Source: Ceriagrion tenellum (lineage: Eukaryota > Arthropoda > Insecta > Odonata > Coenagrionidae). Taken from it: DNA of 64,000 bases. The position numbers were made by a program, and so were the translations under genes. The stretch covers positions 98,342,848 to 98,406,847 of the forward strand of contig OY720643.1 in NCBI GenBank assembly GCA_963169105.1, given 5' to 3'. Shown piece by piece: positions 47,952-59,779 of the stretch (positions are counted from its first letter, which is position 1; each line of letters starts with the position of its first letter). The notes beneath the pieces are model-generated. The model searched no databases. It was not told the DNA's origin and worked only from the letters and a program-made list of their open reading frames with translations.

Positions 47952-48469
47952 CCGGCGGATTGCAGCTGTCTCGATGCGTATGCAATTGGGTGTTTCTCCC
48001 CGTCGATCTCCTGAGAGAGGACTGCCCCTATCGCAAAATTGGACGCATCGGTCGAAATAATAAAGGGTTTGTCAAAATTTGGGTATGACAACACAGGGCT
48101 ATTGGTCAGGGCATCTTTTAATTTCTCGAAGGACCCCACACATTCTCCATCCCAGTTGAACACTGCACCTTTTCTTAATAACTTCGTCAACGGCCTCGCT
48201 ATCTCTGCGTAACCCATAACGAAGCGCTGATAATAGTTCGCAAGTCCTAAAAAGGACTGAAGTTCCTTCACGTTGGTGGGGGTGGGAAATTCCTGCACAG
48301 CGGATATTTTTCCCGGGTCCGGTTGCACTCCATGCTTTGAAATAACGTGACCTAAATAGTTGACCTTTTCCTCTGCGAAATTACATTTATCAAACTTTAG
48401 GGTTAGTCCGGCGTTTATCAATCTGTCAAGTACGTTACGCAACCGTACGGCATTCCTCGATCGTTGCAC
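47952..48469 (-). pseudogene. Ty3/gypsy RT thumb and RNase H, frame 2
   Basis: Continuation of the gypsy polyprotein. It begins with the LRNVLDRLINAGLTL and CNFAEEKVNYLGHVIS segment, then FLGLANYYQRFV (RT thumb), then RNase H with the TDASNFAIGAVLSQ box (about 48010-48050, catalytic aspartate kept) and AYASRQLQSA, where similarity stops at about 47952. The rest of RNase H, integrase and LTR are missing. The frame differs from the upstream RT piece; the shift lies near 48455. The open frame runs on to 47630, but that part is unrelated. Confidence 0.9.
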
Positions 48470-48800
48470 TAAAGATGATTACGTCGTCCAAGTAGACGAG
48501 GCATTGTTCCGGCTTCAAGCCCCGTAGGAGGCCGTCCATCGTCCTTTGGAATGTGGCAGGGGCATTTCGTAGTCCGAACGGCATCCTAGTATAGTGGTAA
48601 TGTCCGCTGTCAACATTAAAATCAGTCTTTTCTTGGTCATTCTTATGCATCGGTATTTGATGATACCCACTTGTCAAATCCAACGTTGAAAAGAATCGGG
48701 AATTGCCCAAATAGTCCAATGACTCGACGACGTTCGGAATGGGATATACATCGGGGACAGTCACCGCATTCAAAGCCCGGAAGTCCTCCATATGGTGTTC
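48435..48800 (-). pseudogene. Ty3/gypsy reverse transcriptase palm, frame 1
   Basis: Reverse transcriptase core of a gypsy-type LTR retrotransposon. It reads DFRALNAVTVPDVYPIPN, FSTLDLTSGYHQIPM (first catalytic aspartate), MPFGLRNAPATFQR, then VYLDDVI with the catalytic YLDD at 48483-48494. These residues are intact. Similarity begins near 48800; the N-terminal RT part, protease and gag are absent, and the open frame further upstream (to 48989) is unrelated. The coding piece ends by a frameshift near 48455. It is a relatively young fragment judging by its open length. Confidence 0.93.
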
Positions 48801-48889
48801 TTCACACCTCCAAAGATAATGAGGGTGTTGAGGACATCCCCAAGATGACAATAATGAAAATCCGAACGCATTAGAGCTAACGGTAATAC

Positions 48890-49010
48890 TCACCTGTACT
48901 GCAACCGGGGATCCAACGATGGCTTCTGGTAGACACCCCTGGGCAGGGGGTTGGGGTGGCAGAAGCCCACGAACTGATACTTTCTGCACTTCGGACTTGC
49001 GTATTTATAC
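48890..49010 (-). promoter_or_regulatory. Candidate TATA/Inr promoter with splice donor
   Basis: On minus: TATAAATA at 49009-49002, an arthropod-type initiator TCAGT with its A at 48975 (34 bases downstream of the first T), and CAG|GTGAGT, a consensus 5' splice site, with the exon ending at 48894. The implied first exon is about 82 bases. It abuts the gypsy RT relic, so it might be the promoter of an older element or of a host transcript. No ATG is seen in the exon. Confidence 0.25.
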
Positions 49011-49179
49011 GATTCTGGCTGGTGACCAACGCCCAAACTCCCCTCAAGTCCTCATTCCGAGCTTAATTTCTCCTCTACTCCTCAGTCCTTCTCAATTTCC
49101 AGTTTTCCGTGGCAGGTGGCCCTGGTAGTTCGGCCCAGCCCCAATTTTCAGAGGGAAATTTGACTTTGTGCTGTTTATA

Positions 49180-49740
49180 TACTAAAAACATAAAAAAATT
49201 ATTTTCTCTTTAATTTAGATCTCTAGCGCGGAAGTAAAGCACTTTTTGTTAAGAGTCATTGATTGGCTAACTGATCATATTTTTTGTTATCTTCTTTAGT
49301 CATTAGTCAGCTAGATAACAACTAGTAAACAGCGTCAAGAGGCTCAAAGGAAAACTTGAATTGAAAGTATATTTATACAAGACAATTATTTTCTCTCAAA
49401 TTTACGGCTCTAGCGCAGAAGTAAAGCATTTCTTGGAAAGAGTCTAACAGATCATATTTGTGGTTATCTTCTAAAGTCATTGCTCAGCTAGATGAAAAAT
49501 AGGGAAAAATTCGAATTGAATGTATATTTATACAAAAAATTATTTTATCTCAAATTTACGACTCTAACGCAAAAGTAAAGCATTTTTTGGAAAGAGTCAT
49601 TAATTGGCTATTTTCATATTTTTCATATTTATAGGCTTTTGAACATATTTTTGGTTGTCTTCTAAAGTCATTACTCAGCTAGATAAAAATAGGAAAATGA
49701 GTAATTATAATCGACAAGGCAATATTAGTTTATATATTTT
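49180..49740. repeat. Tandem repeat, three units of 155-205 bp
   Basis: Three head-to-tail units start near 49180, 49379 and 49534. Each has AAATTATTTTxTCT, TCTAGCGCxGAAGTAAAGCA, TTGG(A)AAGAGTC, ATCTTCTxxAGTCATT, CAGCTAGATxA and TGAATTGAAxGTATATTTATAC. Units differ by indels. The array lies just downstream of the broken gene at 49792-50769 (minus sense) and may be its 3' flank or an element-internal array. Confidence 0.75.
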
Positions 49741-49791
49741 ATTTATGGAACAGTAATATAAGCAATAAAGTGGTATGATTAAATACTTCTT

Positions 49792-50769
49792 TCAAAATAT
49801 AGTCAATTCGTCCCCAGTGGCATGCACAAATTTGATTGCTCGCAAACGAGCCCCTTTGATTGCATCACAAGTGCTACCATATCTCACTGGAGATTCTTTA
49901 TGGTCCGTGTAGCACACTGGTTTCCTTTCGTCCACCTCCACGATCTCACCGACACCTTTTGATATCAAGATCTCACCGCCGCATTTTGATACACCTTTGC
50001 AAATAACCTTGGTCCTTCCATCGACTTCAGTTCTCTCTGGAACTCTCAGGTGGACTTCAGTTCTCTCCGTAGGGTCGTGGAATTGGCTTGTAGACCTCGT
50101 TCACATCCAGTCGGATGATAGGAAGCTGCTCCTCAGCCATGCATCGTTTTTTCGGACCGGTGATATCAGACGTCAGGGTAATGCTGAATTTCTCCACCGT
50201 CCTGTTTCCACCTGGGAAGCCGGAGAATGTCACATTCTTATCAACCACCTCAAACTCTCGTTGTTGATGACTAAACACGTAGTATTGAGACGTTAAACGT
50301 TTCTGTCAACATGAAATCCGTATATTCCTCCGTCATAAGGTCTTTGGGGATAAATATTTTGAAGGTACACCCATCATCTTGTCTCTCCACTCGCAAATAT
50401 GCATTACCCAAGCGTGCTCTTAGGATCTGTTGAAAACTGGCGATTTTAGAAGACATTTTCTCAACCGCTCGGTGTGTGATGGTTCGCAATATGTTCTCAC
50501 TTCGCTTTACTCTCGTTTTTATACCACTCACAATGGAGGGGAGTAAGTAGGAGAGGAGGTCTGGAGGTTCTTTGAAGGAGTCTCGCACTTCGACGTCGTC
50601 TGGCTAGTAGGGTGTGATGACCTCGAAGAAGTCCGGTCCTGTTCAAGGCTGTCTGGCGGCGGGGGGAGGGGAGTGGAGTGGAATGCGGTTGATTTTGTGC
50701 TGATTCGATCATTTCCATACTACTGGTGTATTCCTCGGAACAAACAGTTGGTGAAAGCTTTTTTTCCAC
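49792..50769 (-). pseudogene. Broken gene of unknown family, possibly element cargo
   Basis: Four consecutive minus-strand open pieces in changing frames cover about 975 bases: 50769 to about 50600, 50588-50271 (105 codons, internal Met at 50456), 50278-50057 (73 codons), and about 50065 down to a stop at 49792. The residue mix is protein-like (FKIFIPKDLMTEEYTDFML; TFSGFPGGNRTVEKFS; IKGARLRAIKFVHATGDEL) and the pieces meet or overlap at their ends, as expected for one gene with recent frameshifts. A 14-base word, GAGAGAACTGAAGT, is duplicated at the last junction. I do not recognise the family; no transmembrane segment or signal peptide is evident. Neighbours are a Polinton-type polymerase relic and a gypsy relic on the same strand, so cargo of a Polinton/adintovirus-like element is possible. 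An endogenised viral gene or a host processed copy are alternatives. Confidence 0.5.
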
Positions 50770-51041
50770 TAGTGGCTAGCATAGTCGTGCATATTCTGCT
50801 GCGACAGGTGGTAAGGCTCATGATGCATCTCGCACCATAAAGAGTGCATCCTTGCACCCTTTGGCCCTGGTATATTTTCTCCTTCGTTGTTTCCCTTTAT
50901 TGGCGAATAAGGCGAATTAATGCCTGATGCCATCTCAAACCTTGAACAAAAACATCATTGGTAAAAAACAAACGTAGACGTGACTTCGGAAATTCAAGGA
51001 AGATTAATTAATTCAGTGATCAAGAAATTAAATAGAATAGT

Positions 51042-51389
51042 GGGTGTCAGCTTTCGGGTGTTCCTCTGCGTTTTGTCTTTTTGCGTCGACAGTTTCTCCA
51101 GCCGTCCTGCAAGTGTCTTCAGTTCTGATGTGTCGATGCAGCTTATGATTAGCCATCTATTGTCAGACCCCGTCCAATGATTGGGTTTTCGGTTTTCTTT
51201 GATTTTCAGAGTGAATGCTAGATATATTGTAGCCGTCCTCCTAGTTATCATTGTTCGGGTATTTAACAATTTCGATGGCCTCGCGAATCAGCCTCGACGC
51301 TTCAGACCTGAAGACTTCAGCAGGCTAGCTGGAGAAACTGACAAGGTAAAATGTCGAAACGCGGAGGGTCACCCGAAAGCAGGCACCCA
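51042..51389 (-). mobile_element. Penelope-like element remnant with inverted flanking arms
   Basis: Minus-strand reading at about 51254-51299 gives SRLIREAIEIVKYPNN, a motif typical of the C-terminal part of Penelope-like reverse transcriptases (REAIEIxKxPNNFNRE). Arms 51042-51124 (minus) and 51308-51389 (plus) are inverted copies of each other: both read CTGAAGAC, then (C)AGCTGGAGAAACTG, CGCxGAGG and CACCCGAAAGC. Each arm holds a CTGAAGA-hairpin-GAAAC module. Penelope elements are known for inverted or partial terminal repeats with hammerhead motifs, so the layout fits. The catalytic core is missing. Confidence 0.6.
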
Positions 51390-51399
51390 TAATCATTAA

Positions 51400-54300
51400 C
51401 GCTGTGGAAATGTTCGTTTCAGCGAGCAAGAATACTTTAAAAGTGTTCGCTCCCTGTCCGCTGACGGCGTCGACGATGAGTGGTCATCGTTTTTCGCTTC
51501 ACGAGCAAAAATGCGAGCTCTTACGGCTAAATGTTTGCAATAAAGGCAGTGACTCCGTCAACGTAACTCGTAACGCCTTAAACACGTTCCGCTACGTTGA
51601 AATCGCTAAGCTTTGCTAATTCCATTATCTGTTTTCGTCTCGTCAATAATCGTCGATCGTAATCCCTCCCTCACTTTACCATTATTTATTTCCCCTCCCA
51701 CTTGTTCGCCTTTCCAAATTGTTTTTTTTGTGGATTCAGGGTCGAGAATCGCCGGATAATTTATTAAAGAGATTGAAATATATGGTTGCAGTGACATTGC
51801 CCTAATCTTACTCCCCATAAAATTAGATAGGGGTTCCTTTTTTGTTCTTTCTTTTCTAGGACTCCATTCGTGACTTAAGTCTTAAAATATGGATATGTAT
51901 TCCTTGTTGCCTTTTTATTTGGCATCGTGTCCAAAAACTGATCGCTTTTCTGTTATAGAGATGCTTATGGTTGCATTTATGAACTTCGTTTTAAAAGTAT
52001 CACTGTCATAACTGGAGACCTTGTTTTAATCGCGCTTGCAGCGCACAACTACTTTTTTTTTAACCGAAATTATGATAAGATTATCGGAATGCGCATAATT
52101 GCTGTAGGTACAGTTGGTCGTGAAATTTTCAACCTCTGCCTTCAATTCTGTTTCCTATTTCTTAATGCGTTCTTTGTATCATGCCAACTTGCATGTTCTT
52201 GTTTCCTTTTACTGTTTTTCGTAAAACCGTAGCGGTCATAAATCATGAACTGCGCCCTCTAGCATTTATAAGTCCTTGCATATCAATATCGATTATTAAA
52301 TGTGATGTTTGATTTTTTCAGCGACATTTTCAGGAAGAAAACTTCGACTCGTATGAGCTCATGCCAATAAAATATGTGGAAAAAATGTTATGGGTTGTGT
52401 AGTAGTGGGCGCTTTTATAGAATTCAACCAAATGAAAAAACCATTATATTCCTCCGTCGATTTAGTCAAGTGTTGCTGATTTTATGTGTTTTTTCTTATC
52501 ATTTTCCTCGAACGAGCAATAAACTACGGGTACCCTCTTGATATTTTATCTTTTACACAGAATTGTTAAGTAAAATAATTGTATTGTTTTTACCCAGTTT
52601 GCAGTTCTTTTGCAATCCCTAGCTAGAAGAATTTTCCATTGGAAGATGGAAAAACTCGTCTAGCTCTCTTATCACACTAGAGAGTGTGCTCAATGCGGAG
52701 CAGAGGGGCGGAATTAGATTGGTATCATACAAAGCCCTTGCGCTATCGTTCCATTCCGAGACAGCCTCTGCCGCCTTGCCCAATCTTATCAGCTGCCAAT
52801 TTCCATGGCTTAGCAATGCCAGGAAAACAGAATCGGTTTTGGAAAACTTATATCGATATAGTTCATGCTAGTTTTGATTTCGTATCGTAGAGTCCGCGAT
52901 TCCTGATTTTATATTTCTTATTAGGTACCGTACCGGTACCGTACCGAGTCGCCGCTGTACTCGCGTAGGTTTTACTTGTGGATTGTAGACGAGTGATTTG
53001 TTGTTTATCATTAACAATAGACTTTTCAATTACTAGATGCTTTACGACACAAGAAAAAATTTCAATGGTACATTTAAAAATTACAAAATACATGTCTAAC
53101 AGGCTTGAGATTACAGGACTTCCGGTTTTGCATCAGAGCAATTTTCATTTAAGTGAACTTTTTATTGCTATTTTGCTCATTAGTATTTGTTGCTAATTAG
53201 TATAATATATTAACTCTGGAAGAGTATTAAACTCTTATCGATTTATCAATAGCTTCAAAAGTTTAACTAATGTAGATCAACCTTTGGCCCTGGAAACCCC
53301 TTTTTAATGAGATTGAAAAAAAATCATGCTGGAGTGACCTCATTCCTGCATTTTCTGCAATTTTTAGATTAATTTTTTGTCTTATGAGTATGGGACCGCA
53401 GCTCATTATTTACCGAGCTATGGAACTAATCTTACCGTGAGAAGCATTTGGGTCTTGTTGTGAAAACGCCAAAAAGTCGTAGTGCGTGCTAATGATAAAG
53501 ACGCAGGACTTGTGAAAATTATTATTAGGATTAGTATTTTTCTTTTACTGCCTAATGTTTTTCTTATTTATTCAATTTTCTAGTTGGTAACCGAAATTGT
53601 GAATTCATTTCTGTTGAAGTTCCTCTCTTATATAATAGTTTAAAATATAAAAGTTAACCAAAATGTAGCATTGTTAGAGATCTTTTTACGATTTCGGTGA
53701 TAATATTTATTTTGAATGGAATATGTGAAACATTTGATAGGAAAAATAGATGTGAATCCATGGAACAACTAACAAAACTTTTCCTTCTATATCAGAAGAG
53801 CGTGCTTTTTGGAGTTTTCATGTCGTAATATGTTTGCAATGCCAAAGCTCGTTAAATGAACTGCATTGACCACATGCTCACGTGAAAAAATTGCGTAAAA
53901 TCGCTTCCTCTACCTCCTCCAGAATTGAAGCTGATTACTCTTGGAACATCCTATATATAGGAATAAAATTACTATTGCTCGGACCTTACAGTCTGCCTGA
54001 TTGTGACGTATATTTCTCAAATTTCAACTTATTTACGCTTAAAAACAATGGCTTTTCATATTAACCCCTTACCTAGATATCTTCTGTATAGCTACATGTA
54101 AGCTGTCAAAATATTCATCAAATATTTCTCTGATACATCTCGTAGATGTATTGACTTAGCACTCAACCCTAAGTTCGGTTTTTAAACTTTATTTTGACTT
54201 TTAAAAATAGAGTATAATGCAGATGTGAACACTTTTGTGAAAACAATGTTAAAAGCCATCCCTTCCATGTTTCCTTTTACGAAGGAGATGAATTTTTCCG

Positions 54301-54595
54301 TGGCGAAAAATTTGTCGGAATATATTTTCAGCGGCATTAAATATTGCTGTAGAAGGCATTATTTTTCTGCACCAGGGACATTCATCTCTCTCTTTCTCTC
54401 TCCAAGCAGCGTGAAATTCATTTCATGGCTTGGAATCCAATAAATCCCTAGGTCTCGTCGCGAGGGTTTCATTGTGCGAACGATACGGCTGAAGGATGGG
54501 GCTGGAATAAGCGATCGCCAACTTCCCCTTTCTCCCACTTGGTGGCGATGTTTCTCATTCCTCTGCTACTGTATTCTATCTTCACATTCAAATAT
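51400..54595. other. Anonymous DNA, no gene seen
   Basis: Frames at 51404-51619, 52684-52890 and 52978-53196 (plus) and 51606-51818 and 52863-53093 (minus) have no motif. A short palindromic GGTACCGTACCGGTACC lies at 52924-52940. Confidence 0.45.
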
Positions 54596-54604
54596 CTCTT
54601 AATT

Positions 54605-54680
54605 TATCTACTTCTACGCTATTTACCACTACGCTCCGCATGGTCGTGTGGCAGGGGGTGCCAAGTCCACTTGTCACTTT
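54605..54680 (-). mobile_element. LINE 3' terminus fragment
   Basis: On plus, TCTACTTCTACGC...CATGGTCGTGTGGCAGGGGGTG matches the complement of the LINE tail at 15845 (CGCGTGTGGCAGGGGGTG) and 58985. It is a short, 5'-truncated copy on minus. Confidence 0.5.
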
Positions 54681-54689
54681 GTTTTTTGC

Positions 54690-56500
54690 TAGATATAAGT
54701 TGTAATAGCTAAATGACTTTGAGACACATTTATTTTATAAGGAGAGATCGGTAATGGACCAGGGAGATCTTGAAGAAGTTATGTTTTTTATGTATCTCGG
54801 ATAATTGATAGTGATTCACAGAATTATATAACTGTTTGCTTAAACTTTATATCTAGTACAGCAGCCAGAAAAAATGAAGATTTTGCGAAATCTATGATAA
54901 GAGTACTTTTTTCGAACCTTTTTATTTAATTGTCATATAAATGACATAGTCAACGTATGACATGAAAAAATTATTTGGATCATTATCTAATGGCATGTGA
55001 TTCATGAAATAATACATTTTTTAATTGATTAAAAACACCTAGGTAATGTAAAATATATGGTCATCAGCAATTAAAAGCAACAACGACATCTTGAAAATGT
55101 AATTCCATGCCATTCATCCCAGCATTTACCGGTGTATTAGCTTATCATCTGCTTTCAAGCATTTAATTTCAAGTACTTTCACCTTTTATATGCTTTTAAT
55201 GAAAGTGTTGAGAGCTTGAGAGGTTTTTAGCTTGTTAGCTAGTTGTAGAAAAAAAGAAGCATTAGGGAGCAAATTAACCCAACATCAGCTTCTAGAACTG
55301 TTGTCAAATATACTTCTCATAATATAAGCCTCACAAACAGCCACTATGCCTCTTATCAACTTATATCCATCATACGTGAGTCTCCTGCACCACAAAGTTA
55401 GAGTGAGCATAATATTTATTAATAGAAAAATATTTTCTAAAAGGAACTGTGACGTAACAAAGCTGAAACCTCGTTCTACGGCGTACAGTTGCACGTGTAG
55501 AGTCTTTATTAATAACAGTGTCAGCAAATCAACGTCGTGCTGGAATAAACTACGCCTTTCAGGAGCCGGGAAAATTATCAATTACAAAACTGAAACCTGG
55601 TGACGTGAACTGAATGTTCTAGGGGTTTGGACGGGGGGAAGGGAAGGGGTATACCTCGATCAAGGCAATATAGGCCGCGAAAGAAGGTGCAAGAGGAGTC
55701 GCATTTCAATTACAGTAGTCATCGCACGGGAGAAAACTCAGTAGCTTTCGCGAGGAGTCCTGTGTCCAATAATGAGAGCTATTGCGAGGGGAAGCTGCGT
55801 CACAGTGAAGTCCTAAGAAAATGTTTCTGTAATTAAAATGAAAAGGGCTACAGCGCAGGAGAGAGAGGCAAACCACGGTCAAACCGCGGCAGGTGCCAAC
55901 ATCTAACTGCGCGTCAATTTGGTCTACTGGGTATAATTCGGTATGTCATTAGTATTTAGAAGGGTAATTTTATTTGTATAGATGTATGTAATGTGAAACA
56001 TCTCAAAAGTGAAATATGAAATTATTTTAAGAGAATGTGTCGAGAAGAAAAGAAGGATGTTTAGTGTGACTAAGCATTATATTAAAGATTGATATTATAT
56101 GCGCGATGAACGCAAGTTAACGGCCAAGTATGTATTTTATTATTAAGGCAGCTTTTATAAGAATTCTGCATGTTCAAAGTAAATGCAGGGTGTAGGATAA
56201 CCATCTTTAAATCATTTGGAAGGGTTCATGTATAGCATTGATCTAAATAGTCCTAAAATTACAATTCAGAATCTTAAAAAGTTTATTTTGCTCCATTTCT
56301 TCAAAATGATAACATTTCAATCTGATCAAAAAAAGAGATCAATTCTGCAGGCAGACTGTTTGAATGTGCATTTTTTCAATGTATGAATGAAAAGTTTTGT
56401 GCAACCATTTCTATTGGAACAATTTCTCACACTAACATCCAGATTTTTTTGAAAGTTGCATCCCCTAGTATCAAAGCATTACAGATGTCAGCGGAAAACA
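54690..56500. other. Anonymous DNA, no gene seen
   Basis: Overlapping antisense frames at 55285-55603 and a 69-codon frame at 55627-55836 show no family motif. Confidence 0.45.
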
Positions 56501-56509
56501 ATATTTTTC

Positions 56510-56700
56510 CCGTGGTTTCATTTCCTATATCCGACTCATCCACTCGCATCCCTTTCCTCCTGTTCCATTTATCTTCCTCTGCGTCTCAGGATGTCGCCTC
56601 ATCCAGTCTCTCCTGCCTGTTCAATCCCATCGCCCTCTTCTCCCGTTTCTTTGGATCTCTTCTCTTTTTTTTGGTGTGATCCCTTCGTTGATACTTCCGG
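56510..56700. repeat. Pyrimidine-rich tract
   Basis: A C/T-rich plus strand (CCACTCGCATCCCTTTCCTCC and similar) produces stop-free frames of 93-98 codons in two registers without domains. Same type of tract as at 26430-26770. Confidence 0.4.
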
Positions 56701-56709
56701 AAACTTTTT

Positions 56710-58540
56710 TTTCCGCATCCCGACACTATTCCGATAAAGTCCATGTCCCATTCATTTGCTTTGCTGGTGATCTCTCAAGGAAACTAACCGTATGTTTACA
56801 TTTTTTTCATCAAGCACATTCATTTGGGACAAACTGCGCTGCCCTTCTCTGCTCAGGAAACAAATGGATGTGGCCGGAGAGTTGCCGTGCTTTCGTTTCT
56901 TGAAGTTTATCAGTTCGGATTTGTTTTGTGGGAAAGAGGTGAATCGATCCAAGTCTTGGCCGTAGTACTAGCATGCAGAAATGCATTGACGCTACATGTT
57001 TGGTCCTGCTTGTTATACAGACTGATATCTAACATTTTTAGTGCCTACTTTTAAAAAAGAGTAATATTATTCTATAATCCACGTCTGCCGTAATTTAAGC
57101 TAGATAGTGCCTATTGGCACTGTTGAGTTTCCGTTTTCCCTTTGCAGTTTGCATTGTTGCTTTAATCATTTAGCATTCTATTTCTTTCTAATAAGACAAC
57201 TAATGATAATTGAACGATTAATTTCTAACATTATGCAACTGAAAAGCATCTTTTCTGAATATTTCTGAATTTTCTGAATCCAAAGTTGGAGGTGTCAACC
57301 GTTCATGTTACCATTGGCTTTCGTTGATGTAAATTAAGACTACAAAGAAATACAAACGTGTAAAACTTGAAAAATGCTAGCTATGATGTTTTTTTGTTCA
57401 TGTTGGCCAGTATAATTTTTTCCTCCCAGCAGCTTACCTGCTATCTTGAATATTTACTCATTAAAAAAATTGTTGCATTTTAATTGAACAATTGGATTAT
57501 GTTATTTTTTGACTTTGATTTAGCCCAATTATTTCCCATGACTATGATGAAGGGAATGAGGCGTTATCAATTTCTTGCTCTGCCGAATCCATTACGCGAA
57601 ATAGTGTGACCACTCGAATCCGGTCAAAAATGTGAAGGAAAGTCGTGCAAACATTACTCCTTAAATTCACTGCTTTGAAGTTATAAAAGTATTGTAAAAG
57701 TTACATGAGCAACGGAGAGAAAGTTGAAATGGAAATTTATATTTGCTTTAGAACATCGGCCTCAAGTCACCGAAAAGTGTGGAATTATTCATGGATACAG
57801 CCAATCGAATCATGAATTTATGAAATTATTATCTGTTGCAGAGAGTGCGTAACTTGACGAGGATGAATCACAGAACGTGTTGAGCATTAGAGTACCTGGG
57901 TAAAATTACCTTATACGTTTTGTTAATCCTCATCAAATAAGTCTTCATTGTGTAAGCAATTTCAGAAATGCGGAAAAAAAGAAGATCATGCTGGTAACTT
58001 GTTTACCTAACTAATTTTAGGCCTTTAGATGTAATAAATCCCGGTTATATGACGGAGAAGACGCATTGAACCTAGTAGTTTCGTCATTTAGTCAAACTAC
58101 TGGTAAGATTCTGACGTGAAATCACTGAAACAACTGCAGTTTCGAATAGATCCGACCTGACTTCTACGTTTCCGATTTCTATATTAGAGGAGGTTTTGCA
58201 GTGTGGCCTATTTATAGGAATTTCTGACTTTTAAAAATAATTCTATTCATTAGACGAGGAATGTATGAGAAGGCTGCTCAACTTATGATTATTACGAACG
58301 ATCTTTTGCCAATTTATGAATCGGGGAAGCGTTTGAAATTTGAGATTATATCAGTGAACAGTACGGCTAAAATATTCCGCCCTCTCCTCCAATTCGATTG
58401 GCCCATCATTTTTCGCGTGTATGCTGATGCCTGCAGGCACCAAACCATTTTACTCAAGAGAGGAATGGTGGATGAAGGGACTTGTCTTGTAGGAAAAAGG
58501 GTAAGATAAGGAAAAGGATAAAAAAGAAGTAAGGTAAGGA
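56710..58540. other. Anonymous DNA, no gene seen
   Basis: AT-rich with a few short frames (56676-57054, 58261-58509, plus). Nothing recognised. Confidence 0.45.
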
Positions 58541-58549
58541 TGATTTTAT

Positions 58550-58810
58550 CCTCTTCCAATCGGGAAGACCCCTCCCACCTCTTCGGTCCTTCGTGTTGCG
58601 TCTTCCGTCCCTGCGGAGTGTTCCCTCTCACCCGCGTCCGTTCTTGTCTCTCCCTCCACAAGAACATGGAACTTTCCGTCTCTCCTTCTTACCATTCATC
58701 TATCTCCTTCGGCGATCCCATGCGCTGCGCTTAAACCTTTTTCATCATCCCCCCTATTCATTTCCTTCCTATTTTACCCTTACGCCCTGAAATGCTTTTC
58801 CTCCGAACTC
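58550..58810. repeat. Pyrimidine-rich tract
   Basis: C/T-rich on plus, with purine-rich complement. The 117-codon minus frame and two plus frames here are composition effects. It lies next to the large LINE relic. Confidence 0.4.
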
Positions 58811-58984
58811 CTTTATCCTAAATCCTCCTCAAAAGTATTTTTCTAAATAAAGGTCTCACCTTAAAGCTTTTTTTATTATTTTAGTCATTATTGTTACTTT
58901 AATTTTTGAAAATGTTCTTGATTAAGTTCCAAATTTCGAAATAAGTGCTGTTTTTTAAATTCAGAGAGAACAAGATTTTTTATG

Positions 58985-59700
58985 CTACAAATCTTCATCT
59001 GCATACCACCCTGCGAGCCACCGTATGGGCGTGTGGCAGGAAGTTTTAGGACACCAGCCGTTTAAAGGTTAAAGGAATAAGGTTTTGGGAGATGAAATGA
59101 TGACGTGTATTTAATGAAGCTCAGTTTTGATTGTAGTCGCTTCTTGTGCACGGAAAGAACGAGTTTTTGTACCTATCTGTTCGGCAATGTATCTATCTTA
59201 TTTTATTGCCTTTGTCAGACCTAGAGATTTAGTGAGGCGTCATTATAATATTTTGTGTCACTCTGAAATCAACCAATTCTGAATTTCTCAGGCAACCTAA
59301 GCCTAGCGTGTAGCCACCGAGTCTTTAGGGGCCCTCACCTTTATCCCTGTAAAATTTGTGAAACAGTATATGTTCGCTTGTAGCAGTTGTTAACGAAGTG
59401 CGTAGCTTTCCTTTGTATTTTAGAAAACATTTTGGCTAAATCTTTATGTCCAGTGTCCCAAATGCTCGCGGCGTGTTCGAAGAGTGGCCTACCTAGAGCG
59501 AAGTAGCAACTTTCTTTGACTTTTTCATCCGAGGACCATCCTATGTACGCTTAGCAAATCCTAGGTTATTTAATAATGTGCCGCATTTGTTTTGTATGTG
59601 TTTTCTCCGCGTTATTTCTGAAGTTATATAAAGATTCAAGGTATTTACTTTATCACATAAGATCTGGTTACAATTGAACAGGCTACGCCGCGCCAGTCGA
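58985..59700 (-). pseudogene. LINE ORF2 C-terminus and 3' end, copy C (CR1/Jockey-like)
   Basis: The best-preserved copy of the family. Minus-strand landmarks in order: NLGFAKRT (family LGFLKR), a short frame break, CYFALGRPLFEHAASIWD (family YxxLVRPxLEYAAxVWDP), then KMFSKIQRKATHFVNNCYKR and a conserved WLHARLRLPEKF-like segment, then the terminal RxYK(N)SFFPRTI region decayed to VQKLVLSV, and finally the 3' tail complement TGCATACCACCCTGCGAGCC (58999-59018). This is the part after the catalytic palm; the palm and endonuclease are absent, as expected for 5' truncation. Nucleotide similarity with 15845-16250 is evident across about 380 bases. Confidence 0.8.
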
Positions 59701-59779
59701 ACTTGTTATCACTTGCATGGCAAAGTTATTTATTCATTTATCTTTACACCATCCTAACACATACTCTAGGGCCATATTA

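Noticed and set aside
52924..52940. Palindrome GGTACCGTACCGGTACC as an operator or origin
   Set aside because: Short, isolated, and without a partner gene or repeat; most likely chance or simple duplication.
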